Shown: positions 15,707 through 24,363 of the stretch, piece by piece | How the letters are laid out: each line of letters opens with the position of its first letter | Numbering within the stretch: position 1 is the stretch's first letter | NCBI GenBank assembly: GCA_023400055.1 | Contig: JAEXFN010000029.1 | Coordinates: forward strand, 1 to 34,097 | Reading direction: 5' to 3' | Length of the DNA: 34,097 nucleotides | Source of the DNA: Bacillota bacterium | GTDB taxonomy: Bacteria > Bacillota > UBA4882 > UBA8346 | Notes under the pieces: generated by a model | What the model saw: only the letters and a program-made list of their open reading frames with translations | What the model was told of the DNA's origin: nothing | The model's database searches: none | Translations under genes and position numbers: made by a program

Positions 15707-17200
15707 TTATTCCTCGGTCGAAGCCACCTCGGCAAAGATCCGCTCCACATGGGTCGCTTCGAATTTCTGCGAAAGCAGGCTGACCGCCGGGACGACCGCC
15801 AGCGGAATGAAGATCGCCACGGAACTGACCAGCGGCGCCCACCTTTCATCTTTGAAGATCACGGTCCCCAGGATCGAAATGACCACCCCGGAGATTAAGC
15901 CAGCCCAGGCGCCCGATTTGGTAGTGCCCTTCCAGTAGATCCCGTAAAAATACGGCGCTAAGAATGCCCCAGCAATGGTTCCCCAGGAGAGACTCATCAA
16001 TTTAATGATGAAGTCAAACTTATAGACCGCGATAACCAGGGAACAAATGATAAAGACCGCACAGAACAGCCGCAAGTATTGGACCGCCTGCTTTTTATCC
16101 AGATTGGGCCGGAAAACGCCCTGGATCAGATCGATGGTAATCGCGGAGCTGGAGACCAGAATCAGCGAGGAGAGCGTGGACATGGAGGCCGACAAGACCA
16201 ACAGCAGAATGATCACCAGCAGGAACTCGGGCAAGGTGTTGTTCAGCAGCACCGGAATGATGGCGTTGAAGGCGATCTGCCCGCCTTCCATGGGCACGGT
16301 TTGGGGAGTAAAAAAGAGTTGCGCAGTCGAGCCGACCAGATAAGCCGCGCCGGCGATCACCAAGGCGAATAAGGTGGCCACGGTCGTGGCGGTCTTAATC
16401 ACTTGCTCGTTTTTGATCGCATAAAATTTCTGAATCATCTGAGGCATCCCCCAGGTGCCGACGCTGGTGAGGATGACCAGCCCCAATAACGAAAGCCAAT
16501 TTTCCGGTACTACCTGGGTCAACGCGGGTTTTACCGCCGCCAGATGCGAGAGCCAGCCGCTGAAACCGCCGACCTGCGGCTGATTGAAGACGAACCAAAC
16601 CATCAGAGCCGCGCCGAATAACATGATGATGCCCTGAATGAAATCGGTCAACGCCACTGCGAAATAACCGCCCAAAACCAGATAAACCCCGGTTAGGACG
16701 ATCATGACCACCAGCGAGGTTTGATAGGGAATTTTGAGAATGTTTTCGAATAGGAAGCCCAGTCCGGTAAAGACCGAACCGCAATAGGGAATCAGGAATG
16801 CGAAGATCAGGATCGCGGCGACGATCTTCAGGCCCTTGGATTGATAACGGGCCTCCAAAAACTCCGGCATCGTCATGACGCCGAGTTTGGCGGTGATGAC
16901 CCGGGTCCGCCGCCCCAACACCTTCCATGCCAGCCAACTGCCGATGAAAGCGTTGCCAATGGCAATCCACAGCGGCGAAACGCCGAATCCCCAGCCCAGC
17001 TTGCCGGCGTAACCGATGAACATCACCGCCGAAAAATAGGTCGTACCATAAGCAAACGCCGAGATCCAAGGCCCCACTGTTCTTCCGCCCAAGAAGAAAT
17101 CACTGGTGGTTTTGGTCCGGCGCATCGAGTAAATGCCGATTCCTACCATTAATACCACAAACGCCAAAATCGCCAACCAACGAAATGTAAACCATTCCAC
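15707..17200 (-). CDS. Sodium:solute symporter (SSS family)
   Basis: A 497-residue membrane protein with about 13 hydrophobic segments. SSS hallmarks are MRRTKTTSDFFLGGRTVGPW near residue 26, TYFSAVMFIGYAGKLGWGFG, VMTMPEFLEARYQSKGLK near residue 108, GGYFAVALTDFIQGIIM, and VLSASMSTLSSLILVSSSAI near residue 335, which contributes to the Na2 site. It is related to pantothenate/acetate-type transporters by general look. Placement upstream of phenylacetate-CoA ligase suggests it imports an aryl or short-chain carboxylate. The start is GTG at 17200 with purine-rich GGAAGGACGGATGG upstream. Confidence 0.9.
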   Translation of the reverse strand: MEWFTFRWLAILAFVVLMVGIGIYSMRRTKTTSDFFLGGRTVGPWISAFAYGTTYFSAVMFIGYAGKLGWGFGVSPLWIAIGNAFIGSWLAWKVLGRRTRVITAKLGVMTMPEFLEARYQSKGLKIVAAILIFAFLIPYCGSVFTGLGFLFENILKIPYQTSLVVMIVLTGVYLVLGGYFAVALTDFIQGIIMLFGAALMVWFVFNQPQVGGFSGWLSHLAAVKPALTQVVPENWLSLLGLVILTSVGTWGMPQMIQKFYAIKNEQVIKTATTVATLFALVIAGAAYLVGSTAQLFFTPQTVPMEGGQIAFNAIIPVLLNNTLPEFLLVIILLLVLSASMSTLSSLILVSSSAITIDLIQGVFRPNLDKKQAVQYLRLFCAVFIICSLVIAVYKFDFIIKLMSLSWGTIAGAFLAPYFYGIYWKGTTKSGAWAGLISGVVISILGTVIFKDERWAPLVSSVAIFIPLAVVPAVSLLSQKFEATHVERIFAEVASTEE

Positions 17201-17486
17201 TGTCCATCCGTCCTTCCGTTTTCCTGATTTGCTTTACCATGCTACTGGGAGTTCAACCATTCTGCCAAACTACAACCGACTCCGGAAAAAACCGCTTTTG
17301 AACTACGCGTAAAGCCTACCATACCGTAAAGTTAAATTTTTAATTCGACATGCATCTTTTTTTTCCTGCCATCTTTTCACTTTGCTCCGGTTTCTGGGCA
17401 ACGTCCGCTAAAATCCTGGGGTGCGCCATATTTCGGACCGGAAGTGAGCATACTGAAGAGAAACGCATGAAGAAAGGAATGGCCGC
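17201..17486. other. Divergent intergenic region, symporter and menG
   Basis: About 290 bp separating two divergent genes, so it must hold both promoters. I could not find a convincing -35/-10 pair on either strand. An AT-rich stretch with a run of eight T lies at 17335-17365. Confidence 0.5.
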
Positions 17487-18188
17487 ATGATCTCTAAAGA
17501 ACAGCAAGTAATGGGGATTTTTAATACCATCGCCCGCCAATACGACCGGGTAAATACGATCATTAGCTTTGGGCGGCATCATTTTTGGCGCCGATTCGCC
17601 GTGGCGCAAACCGGGCTGGTCAATGGCGCTAATGCTTTGGATCTATGTTGCGGCACCGGAGCGATTACCTACGCTTTGGCGGAAAAAGTCGCTCCGCTGG
17701 GGAAAGTGGTTGGATTGGATTTCTCCGAGAAAATGCTCGAGGTGGCGCAGCAAAGAAGGGGGCGGTTCCGCTTCCGGACGAATATCGAGTTTATCCGAGG
17801 CAATGCGTTGGACCTGCCTTTTCCCGACGCCTGCTTCGACTGTGTGACCATCGGTTACGGCTTGCGCAATGTGGCCGATCGGGCTCAAGTGTTAAAAGAA
17901 GCGCGGCGAGTGCTCCGGCCCAACGGTACCGTCATCTCGCTGGATTTGGGCAAACCCTACCTGCCGGTTTTTAAAAATTTATACTATTTCTATTTGAACC
18001 AATGGATTCCCATGACAGGAGGCATTTTTACCCGGGACCGCGCATCCTATCGCTATTTGCATGATTCGATCATCGATTTTCCGCATCAAAATGAGATCAC
18101 CAAGCTCTATCAAGAATTAGGCTTCCACAACATTCGTTGCCATGAGTTGACTTGGGGCGTCGCAATCGTGCACGTCGCCCAAAAATAA
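17487..18188 (+). CDS. menG: Demethylmenaquinone methyltransferase (MenG/UbiE family)
   Basis: A 233-residue SAM-dependent class I methyltransferase expected to methylate the quinone ring in the last step of menaquinone synthesis. UbiE family features: FNTIARQYDRVNTIISFGRHHFWRR at residues 12-36, motif I ALDLCCGTGAITYAL near residue 49, GLDFSEKMLEVA, GNALDLPFPDACFDCVTIGYGLRNV near residue 105, and the C-terminal WGVAIVHVAQK. The start is ATG behind AAGGA nine bases upstream. It stands alone with no other menaquinone genes nearby, so a homologous methyltransferase with a different substrate cannot be excluded. Confidence 0.88.
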   Translation: MISKEQQVMGIFNTIARQYDRVNTIISFGRHHFWRRFAVAQTGLVNGANALDLCCGTGAITYALAEKVAPLGKVVGLDFSEKMLEVAQQRRGRFRFRTNIEFIRGNALDLPFPDACFDCVTIGYGLRNVADRAQVLKEARRVLRPNGTVISLDLGKPYLPVFKNLYYFYLNQWIPMTGGIFTRDRASYRYLHDSIIDFPHQNEITKLYQELGFHNIRCHELTWGVAIVHVAQK

Positions 18189-18232
18189 CGTCCTACTCCA
18201 CTGTTAACCGCTTCCTTTCAACGGAACGCGCT

Positions 18233-18262
18233 ATAAAAAAAGCAGGGGTTAAACCCTGCTTC
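18233..18262 (-). terminator. Terminator of the lipoprotein gene
   Basis: AAGCAGGG at 18240-18247 pairs with CCCTGCTT at 18254-18261 around GTTAAA. The U-run (complement of 18234-18239) follows on the minus strand only, so it serves the minus-strand gene and not menG. Confidence 0.85.
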
Positions 18263-18278
18263 TGCTTCAAAGCGTTCT

Positions 18279-18725
18279 TTACCGTCTGGTCTCTTTCTTC
18301 AGGGCATCGCGCAATCTGGTTACATCTTTTAACGATGCCATTTTATTCTTACTTTTCACATCAGCTTGCAGTTTTACGTAAATGGTATCAAAACTGGCGA
18401 TCTCACGGAGTGATTTCCCCGGCGACTTCGTGGGACGGAACCGGCCCATATCCGTGCCGAGCAGGTTAGTTTCCCGGTTGGCGACCGCCCAGTTGCTTCT
18501 CTTTATCTCCTTTTCAATCGTGTCGATTCGAGCGCGGAGTTCTTTTTCAGTAATACTGGTGGCACGAAGCGCTTTTTGGGTCGGAGCAGGTGACCGTAGC
18601 GGAGCTTTCATCCGCGGCCGAACCGGGGCCGGCCTGGTCTTGTTCGTGTTGAACCAATCGCACCCGGTGAAAGTGAGACTCAGAACTACTAACAAGACTG
18701 CTAGTAAACGTTTTGAAAAGAGCAC
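18279..18725 (-). CDS. Small predicted lipoprotein of unknown function
   Basis: 148 residues with a signal peptide: a basic start (SKR), a hydrophobic stretch LLAVLLVVLSL, then LTFTGC, where Cys22 would be the lipidated residue. Phe at position -3 is slightly off the consensus lipobox. The mature part has a Pro/Arg-rich linker (about residues 30-55), then a helix-prone charged segment (ELRARIDTIEKEIKRSN) and a basic tail. I recognise no family. The start is GTG at 18725 with AGGAGGTGA six bases upstream, a very strong site. It is divergent from the subtilase at 18918 with 192 bp between. Likely a membrane-tethered surface protein in a monoderm cell. Confidence 0.75.
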   Translation of the reverse strand: MLFSKRLLAVLLVVLSLTFTGCDWFNTNKTRPAPVRPRMKAPLRSPAPTQKALRATSITEKELRARIDTIEKEIKRSNWAVANRETNLLGTDMGRFRPTKSPGKSLREIASFDTIYVKLQADVKSKNKMASLKDVTRLRDALKKETRR

Positions 18726-18917
18726 CTTATTTCACCTCCTCCTTGTTTAGCATACCTAAGCAGCGCATTTTTACTCGATCTGCAACTGTCTAATCTATTG
18801 GGAAAAAAGGAATGGGATGGCGAATGGCCTTTTTTATGCCTTTTAACCAGAAAATGTAATGAGCCGAGTGAATAAACTAAGATCACAGACTTTTGTGAGG
18901 AGAGGAAGTGAGCGAAG

Positions 18918-20258
18918 GTGCAAAATTATTATTGGCAGCGAAAACTTTCTCCGCTTTTAACCGCGTTGGATGAGAATCAGCAATCGGAAGTCCATCCCTT
19001 GATTATCGAAATAGCCGGGAGGAGGTCCGATCAAATCGCCAATATTATTAACGCCAATCAAGGCCGCGTCCAACGGGAATTGGCCTTGTTTCCGGCTTTA
19101 GTGGTCGAGCTTCCCGGGAGCGGTGTGGAAGAATTGGCGCGTCACTATTGGGTTCAAAAAATTTGGCGTGATCTTCCCGCCCGGGCGTTACTGGATGTTG
19201 CCGTTCCAACCGTCGGAGCCGCCGCCAGCCAGCAAATGGGCTATACCGGAGATGGCGTGGTCGTGGCGGTGATTGACACGGGGATCGCCCCCCACCCCGA
19301 TTTGATCGCTGAAGAAAACCGGATACTGGCCTGGAAAGACTATGTTGCCGATAAAAATGAACCCTATGATGACAATGGACATGGCACCCATGTCGCCGGG
19401 ATTATCGCCGGCAACGGCCGGTCCTCGCGGCGCCGGTATGTCGGAATGGCGCCGAAAGCGCGTCTGGTGGGCATCAAGGTCCTGGATGGCGAGGGATCGG
19501 GGGCCCTGTCCAATGTCGTAGCGGGGATCGAATGGTGTTTGCAGAATAAAGAGCACTTGAATGTGAAAGTAATCAATCTTTCACTGGGCACCACAGCCCA
19601 GGAATCTTACCGCACCGATCCGCTTTGCCGGGCGGTGGCGGCGGCATGGCGATCGGGAATCTTTGTATGTGCGGCGGCCGGCAATTCGGGACCCGATCCC
19701 CGCTCCATTAACTCGCCGGGCATCAGTCCGGTGGTGATTACGGTAGGCAATATCGATGACCGAAATACCTTAGACCCATCGGATGACCGTTTGAATCAGA
19801 GTTCCAGCGGGGGACCGACCATTGATAACCTCGCCAAACCGGATCTCGTCGCTCCGGGAACTGAAATCACTTCCCTATCCAATCGGAGCGGCTACCGCAC
19901 TTTAAGCGGTACCTCCATGTCCACCCCGATGGTAGCGGGGGCGGCCGCGCAGATCCTGCAAAAAAATCCCCATTGGTCGCCGGACCGGATTAAACAGGCC
20001 CTCGTCAAGACCGCCCGCAACACCGGGCTGGGGCCTAACCTTCAAGGAGCGGGGGCATTGGATCTTTCCAAGTTATTTACGGAGCAGCAACCATCGGCCC
20101 GAGCCACAGTGGGTCGCAACTCTTTTCAAAAAGCCATCGTTTATCAAATCCTCAAGCTGGTTATCTCAAGAACGAATCCCGGTTTTACGGAGATCCCCCA
20201 CTGGTTGGATCGAAAAACCGAATCCTTCGTGATAAACGTATTAGATTCATTATTTTAA
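18918..20258 (+). CDS. Subtilisin-like serine protease (S8 family)
   Basis: A 446-residue subtilase. The catalytic triad is intact: Asp120 (VVVAVIDTGIAPHPDL), His155 (NGHGTHVAGIIAG) and Ser333 (SGTSMSTPMVAGA), with the oxyanion Asn256 in AAAGNSGPD. Residues 1-95 look like an inhibitor-I9-type prodomain (PLIIEIAGRR... LPGSGVEELARHYWVQKIW) without any signal peptide. The enzyme is therefore probably cytoplasmic or non-classically exported, as in AprX-type subtilases. The last 60 residues extend past the catalytic domain and match nothing I know. The start is GTG at 18918 with GAGGAAG upstream. The nearest downstream terminator is the bidirectional one at 20803-20837, beyond the repeat element. 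Confidence 0.93.
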   Translation: MQNYYWQRKLSPLLTALDENQQSEVHPLIIEIAGRRSDQIANIINANQGRVQRELALFPALVVELPGSGVEELARHYWVQKIWRDLPARALLDVAVPTVGAAASQQMGYTGDGVVVAVIDTGIAPHPDLIAEENRILAWKDYVADKNEPYDDNGHGTHVAGIIAGNGRSSRRRYVGMAPKARLVGIKVLDGEGSGALSNVVAGIEWCLQNKEHLNVKVINLSLGTTAQESYRTDPLCRAVAAAWRSGIFVCAAAGNSGPDPRSINSPGISPVVITVGNIDDRNTLDPSDDRLNQSSSGGPTIDNLAKPDLVAPGTEITSLSNRSGYRTLSGTSMSTPMVAGAAAQILQKNPHWSPDRIKQALVKTARNTGLGPNLQGAGALDLSKLFTEQQPSARATVGRNSFQKAIVYQILKLVISRTNPGFTEIPHWLDRKTESFVINVLDSLF

Positions 20259-20307
20259 CTGTCATCATTTGCTGTCAAAAAAACTCCGGCCGGATGCGAG
20301 CGTGTTA

Positions 20308-20704
20308 AGAAGCAAGCCGAGATTTATGACTGGGATTGAAGCCGTGGCCGGGTCAGGCTGAGACTTGCTGCTTTCATCCCCGACTTATTCCGGTAACCCC
20401 CTTATCCCGAAAGATCGATCTTTGTGAAGCAAGGAACTATGGCAATCACCGTCATAGTTCCTTTTGTGAATAAAGATCTGTCTGGAATAATTTCAGATCG
20501 ATCTTTTATGGATAAAGATCTTCCTTTTGTTAATAAAGATCGATCTTTTGTGGATAAAGATCTGTCTGGGATGATTCCAGATCGATCTTTTGTGGATAAA
20601 GATCGATCTTTTGTTAATAAAGATCTGTCTGGGATGATTTCAGATCGATCTTTTGTGAATAAAGATCTAACTTTTGTGGATCAAGATCGTCCCACTGTGA
20701 ATCA
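20308..20704 (+). repeat. Dispersed repeat element, copy 2: leader plus 21-bp array
   Basis: The leader (about 20308-20411) resembles the one at 13045-13157: AGAAGCAA, CGAGATTTA, ATTGAAGCCGT, GAGAC, TTTCA and CTTATCCC occur in the same order. The array follows. Box-like cores start at 20465, 20507, 20528, 20549, 20591, 20612, 20654, 20675 and 20696; every step is 21 or 42 bp. TGTGAATAA (20465, 20654) and TGTGGATAA (20549, 20591) match the reverse complement of TTATNCACA exactly; the others differ by one base. The 42-bp steps hold an alternative unit GATCTGTCTGGGATGATTCC. Unlike copy 1, the whole array stays in one open reading frame. Confidence 0.87.
20431..20463. repeat. Perfect 11-bp hairpin inside the array
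   Basis: AAGGAACTATG at 20431-20441 pairs perfectly with CATAGTTCCTT at 20453-20463 around an 11-nt loop. It occupies the position of two array units at the leader junction and has no counterpart in copy 1, so it looks like an insertion or a diverged unit. Confidence 0.75.
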
Positions 20705-20802
20705 TGCGCTGCTTTTTGAGCGGTTTGAACCTTCCCGGCAAATTACAGCTCTTTTAAAATGGAGCTTGTAAGTTTTTCCACAAAAGCTGCCTCTCCGCCA
20801 TG

Positions 20803-20837
20803 AAAAAAGCTGTCGTCCACTACCAACGACAGCCTTT
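20803..20837. terminator. Bidirectional terminator between convergent genes
   Basis: GCTGTCGT at 20809-20816 pairs with ACGACAGC at 20826-20833. An A-run precedes and a T-run follows, so it can stop transcription from the subtilase/repeat side and from the amidase side. Confidence 0.88.
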
Positions 20838-20886
20838 TTTCAGGAGATTAAAATTGATGATTTTCACACACAATTTTATAAGCACT

Positions 20887-21606
20887 TCAAATGTTGGATT
20901 GATCCATAAAGCATTGAGCATATCGCAGGGTCCCCCGGGCGATGGCCAATGCCAGCCGGGTCCGGTGCATTTCATTTTGGAGCAACAATGCCTCGGCTGA
21001 ATTGGACAGAAACCCGACCTCCACAATGACCCCGGTAACCCCTTTCTGCCGGATGATCAGATACTTACCGGGCGCCGCTTTCCGTTGTCGAGTTTGAACC
21101 TGATTCAGCTCCTCCTGAATCAATGTTGCCAATTGCTTGCTTTGTGGCTCGAGGGCGTTATAAAAAACTTTAGCGCCGGATTCCGTCGTATCGCGCGACC
21201 AATCGCAATGAACGCTGACCAAAAAAAGACAATCCCGTTCCCGCGCGCGGCGGATCCGTTCCTGGAGGTCGCGGCGGTGCCGTCCCGGCTGTCCGTTAAA
21301 TGGCGCCAGCGCCAAATCCCGGTCTCTGGTCATAATGACCCGCATGCCACCGGACTGTAGCTGTCGCGCGATTTGTTGTCCCATGCCGAGATTGATATCT
21401 TTTTCCAAATTGCCCCATCGATCGGAAGTTCCCCCGTCGACCCCGCCATGACCGGGATCGACCAGCACCATAATCTCGCCGATCCGGGCGAGCGTTTCTT
21501 CCCGATAGATATCGATTAATCCGCAACTGATGATTCCAGTTATTAGAAAAAGTGCCAGTAGGAATCCGCCGAGCAATGTGTGCTTGGGTATAAAATAAAG
21601 CCGCAT
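20887..21606 (-). CDS. cwlD: N-acetylmuramoyl-L-alanine amidase, CwlD-like
   Basis: A 239-residue Amidase_3 enzyme. One N-terminal membrane anchor (residues 10-32) is followed by the zinc amidase domain. Zinc ligands are His53 (VDPGHGGVDGG), Glu68 (NLEKDINL) and His133 (VSVHCD). The catalytic Glu is Glu196 (GVIVEVGFLSN). Length and the single anchor fit CwlD, which in spore formers removes stem peptides so that muramic delta-lactam can form in the cortex. A general cell-wall amidase is the alternative. The start is ATG at 21606 with AGAGG upstream. It ends at the bidirectional terminator. Confidence 0.85.
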   Translation of the reverse strand: MRLYFIPKHTLLGGFLLALFLITGIISCGLIDIYREETLARIGEIMVLVDPGHGGVDGGTSDRWGNLEKDINLGMGQQIARQLQSGGMRVIMTRDRDLALAPFNGQPGRHRRDLQERIRRARERDCLFLVSVHCDWSRDTTESGAKVFYNALEPQSKQLATLIQEELNQVQTRQRKAAPGKYLIIRQKGVTGVIVEVGFLSNSAEALLLQNEMHRTRLALAIARGTLRYAQCFMDQSNI

Positions 21607-21720
21607 CGCGAACTGACCTCTTTCAACTTTTCCCTGAAAATCCGGCAGTTCATCCTATGCGGCAGTTTGCGGATTCATGAAAGCTGCTCCGAGTTTTACG
21701 GCATATCTTCTGAAACGCTT

Positions 21721-24279
21721 TCATTGATTGACCACATTATTAAAGGTCTCCATAAACTCATCGAAGGTATAGGGTTTTTTTAAAACTTCGCAAAAACCAT
21801 ATTCCGTATAATTGGACAGGACCGGATCCTCGGAATAACCGCTGGAAACGATGACTTTGACCGTCGGATCGATCTCCCGCAAAAGCTTAATGGCTTCCTT
21901 GCCCCCCATACCTCCGGGAATCACCAAATCCATGATGACGAACGAAAACGGGGTATTCCGCTGGATGGCTTGATTGAACAACTCGACGGCTTCCGCTCCA
22001 TCTCCGGCAGTTAATACTTCATATCCGATCTGACTTAACATCGCCGTGAGCACTTCGCACAATTCGCGTTCATCATCCATCACCAGGATCCGGCCTTTGC
22101 CGCGAAAGACGTCCGATTTGACGATTTTATCAGGCAAGGGGACGCTCTCGGAAGCCGGCAAATATACGTGAAAAGTGGTACCGGTGCCGATTTGCGACTC
22201 TACCATAATGCAGCCATTGTGCTTTTTGATGATAGTATAAGCGCTCGTTAAACCGAGGCCGGTCCCCTTGGGCTTGGTCGAAAAATACGGATCAAAGATT
22301 TTACGCAGATTTTCTTCTGGTATCCCCAGCCCCTCATCGGTTATTGAGACTTTAACATATTTCCCATCCAATAGCGGCATCCCTTTTTCTTCGGTTATCA
22401 CTACGTTCTCGGCGCGGATCGTAATCTTGCCGCCATTGGGCATCGCTTGTTGCGCGTTAATGATCAAATTATTGAGGACTTGATTGATCTGCCCATCATC
22501 GACTTCTACCAGCCAAAGATCGCCGGCCGCCTCGAAATCGCAGTGAATGTCGGAATCACGCAAGGTAAAGTAAATGGATTCGGATACTAATGAGCTGATG
22601 GAAACGATTTTTTTGATAGGCTCGACCCCTTTGGCGAAGACCATTAACTGCTGCGTCAAATCGCGGGCCCGGTTTAACGCTCTCTCCGCATTCCCCAGCC
22701 GTTGATTGACCTTCAGCTCGGACCCGGCATATTTCTTGGCCATGGTAATATTCCCCCAGATAATGCTAAGGATGTTGTTAAAGTCATGGGCGAACCCCCC
22801 GGCCAGTACGCCGATGGACTCTAATTTATTGGCCTTAATGATCTCTTCTTCCATTTTCTTGCGGTTTGTAATATCCCGCAGATTAAAAATCACCCGGATG
22901 TCTCCGTTTGGCGCGGAATAAGGTTTGCCGGCGACTTCAAACCAGATCCAATCGCCGTTTTTGTGCCGATAGCGATGCGTATTCTGAACGGAATTGCCAT
23001 TTTTGAACGCTCGATGAAAAGCAGCTGAAAAATAGGGAAGATCATCCGGATGGACCAACTGAAAGATCCGCTGGCCAATGAGTTCTTCGGGCTGATGTCC
23101 CATCACCTCCCGGAAGTTGGGGCTGGCATAAAGGAATAATCCCTCTTGAGATACCTCGCAAATCAGATCAAAAGCATTTTCGGCTAAAGTTCGGTACCGT
23201 TCTTCGCTCTCGCGTAAACTGGCGACTGCCGACTGCAGCAGCTCCTCCTGCTTCCGCAATTGAACCTCTTTTCGCTCCCGTTCCGCAATTTCCAGCAGAA
23301 GCTGCTGGTTCATCTCGGTCAGTTTGGCAGTCCGCTCTTTAACCAACTCTTCCAACCTGTTACGATGCTTACGCAGTTCGCTGATAATCCGATTATACAT
23401 CGTGATATCCCGGATGATCAGGATCTTGCCCATTTCATGGTTGGCAAATTTTATGTCCGATTGGGAGAGCGAAACGACTTTTGGCTGCTGATTGCGGCCA
23501 GTCAGCAATTTTACTTCAAAATTGGTATAATTCTCCTCGTAGTTATAATTGGAAATTAAAGCTGAAATTCGAATGGTGGAGCTATTCTCTTCTTTTAAAG
23601 CGAACATTTTCCGGGCGGCTTCGTTTATCTGTAAAACCGAGTTCTCTCCTTTTAAGATAATGATTCCGTCCTGAACATTGGCGAACAAATTATTGGCCAT
23701 ATCCTCGAGATCAATCGTAATCTGACTTCGCAAAGCCAATTCTCGCTCAATCGAATCGACAACCGTGATCAGTAATGTAATAAAAAGTTCATTCGCGTAT
23801 TCGAGCGAAGTCATAATGGACAGCGTTCCCAGAATATTTTGGGGATCTTTATAATGAAATGGAACTGAATAGCAAGCCAAATGCTGTTGAAGTTGATGAA
23901 AGTGATCGGTTCCGATGACGGAAAGCGGCCGCTGATATTCTAAGGCAAGGGAAACCGAGTTGGTCCCATTAATCGCTTCGGTAATTTGAAAACCCTGTTG
24001 AATCCCCAATCTCATCATCGTGTTGATGATTGTTTCGTCGCCGCCCAGATCGAGAATCATGCCTTGTTCATCGGTAGTTACCACCAAAACAGGAATTCCT
24101 TTAAGGATATTCAAAAACTTGGTAACGAAAAACCCGATCACCGCTAGCACTGATTGATATTCCAAACGTTTCCGTTCAAATACTTCCGCTTCACAGGCGA
24201 TGAGCAAGGGTACTTCATGGGGATCGAGGCCCCGTTCCAAACATTTCTGCTTCGAATCAGAAATATATTTTTCCAACAC
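21721..24279 (-). CDS. Hybrid sensor histidine kinase with AcoR-type GAF and two PAS domains
   Basis: An 852-residue cytoplasmic hybrid kinase without membrane segments. Order by approximate residue: a GAF-like input domain at 50-180 (TEAINGTNSVSLALEYQRP, VIGTDHFHQ, ACYSVPF), which resembles the N-terminal domain of AcoR-type sigma-54 activators; a PAS at 195-300; a coiled coil at 300-360; a PAS/PAC at 360-475 (NAFDLICEVS, MGHQPEELIG, DITNRKK); HisKA with the phospho-acceptor His near 499 (GGFAHDFNN); HATPase_c (N near 605, TDEGLGIP, GTGLGL); and a C-terminal receiver domain (MDDE, Asp near 785 in VIMDLVIPGG, Lys in LKKPYTF). The start is GTG at 24279 or the TTG next to it, behind GGAGGAGGAG. 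It lies 84 bp after the ThDP enzyme gene, same direction. No separate DNA-binding regulator is nearby. Confidence 0.9.
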   Translation of the reverse strand: MLEKYISDSKQKCLERGLDPHEVPLLIACEAEVFERKRLEYQSVLAVIGFFVTKFLNILKGIPVLVVTTDEQGMILDLGGDETIINTMMRLGIQQGFQITEAINGTNSVSLALEYQRPLSVIGTDHFHQLQQHLACYSVPFHYKDPQNILGTLSIMTSLEYANELFITLLITVVDSIERELALRSQITIDLEDMANNLFANVQDGIIILKGENSVLQINEAARKMFALKEENSSTIRISALISNYNYEENYTNFEVKLLTGRNQQPKVVSLSQSDIKFANHEMGKILIIRDITMYNRIISELRKHRNRLEELVKERTAKLTEMNQQLLLEIAERERKEVQLRKQEELLQSAVASLRESEERYRTLAENAFDLICEVSQEGLFLYASPNFREVMGHQPEELIGQRIFQLVHPDDLPYFSAAFHRAFKNGNSVQNTHRYRHKNGDWIWFEVAGKPYSAPNGDIRVIFNLRDITNRKKMEEEIIKANKLESIGVLAGGFAHDFNNILSIIWGNITMAKKYAGSELKVNQRLGNAERALNRARDLTQQLMVFAKGVEPIKKIVSISSLVSESIYFTLRDSDIHCDFEAAGDLWLVEVDDGQINQVLNNLIINAQQAMPNGGKITIRAENVVITEEKGMPLLDGKYVKVSITDEGLGIPEENLRKIFDPYFSTKPKGTGLGLTSAYTIIKKHNGCIMVESQIGTGTTFHVYLPASESVPLPDKIVKSDVFRGKGRILVMDDERELCEVLTAMLSQIGYEVLTAGDGAEAVELFNQAIQRNTPFSFVIMDLVIPGGMGGKEAIKLLREIDPTVKVIVSSGYSEDPVLSNYTEYGFCEVLKKPYTFDEFMETFNNVVNQ

Positions 24280-24363
24280 CAATCTCCTCCTCCCCCCGGA
24301 AGGCTCCTCATAAACTTAGGTTTTGCCTTCTGACAAATTTCGTCGTTAAGGAATTTAACCCTA

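Larger units (their letters stand above)
20259..20886. other. Intergenic region with repeat element copy 2
   Basis: Between two convergent genes. It contains the second repeat element (20308-20704), a hairpin at 20431-20463 and a bidirectional terminator. An open frame 20424-20771 (115 codons, GTG or ATG start) follows the array and repeats a heptapeptide like DRSFVNK. Its ribosome site is weak (AAGGA only three bases before ATG 20439), so I do not call it a gene. Confidence 0.7.

Noticed and set aside
17340..17609. 89-codon minus-strand frame at the menG start
   Set aside because: It overlaps the menG start antisense and has no ribosome site or family resemblance.
20412..20704. CRISPR array
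   Set aside because: Units of 21 bp abut directly with no unique spacers, and no cas genes are in the window.
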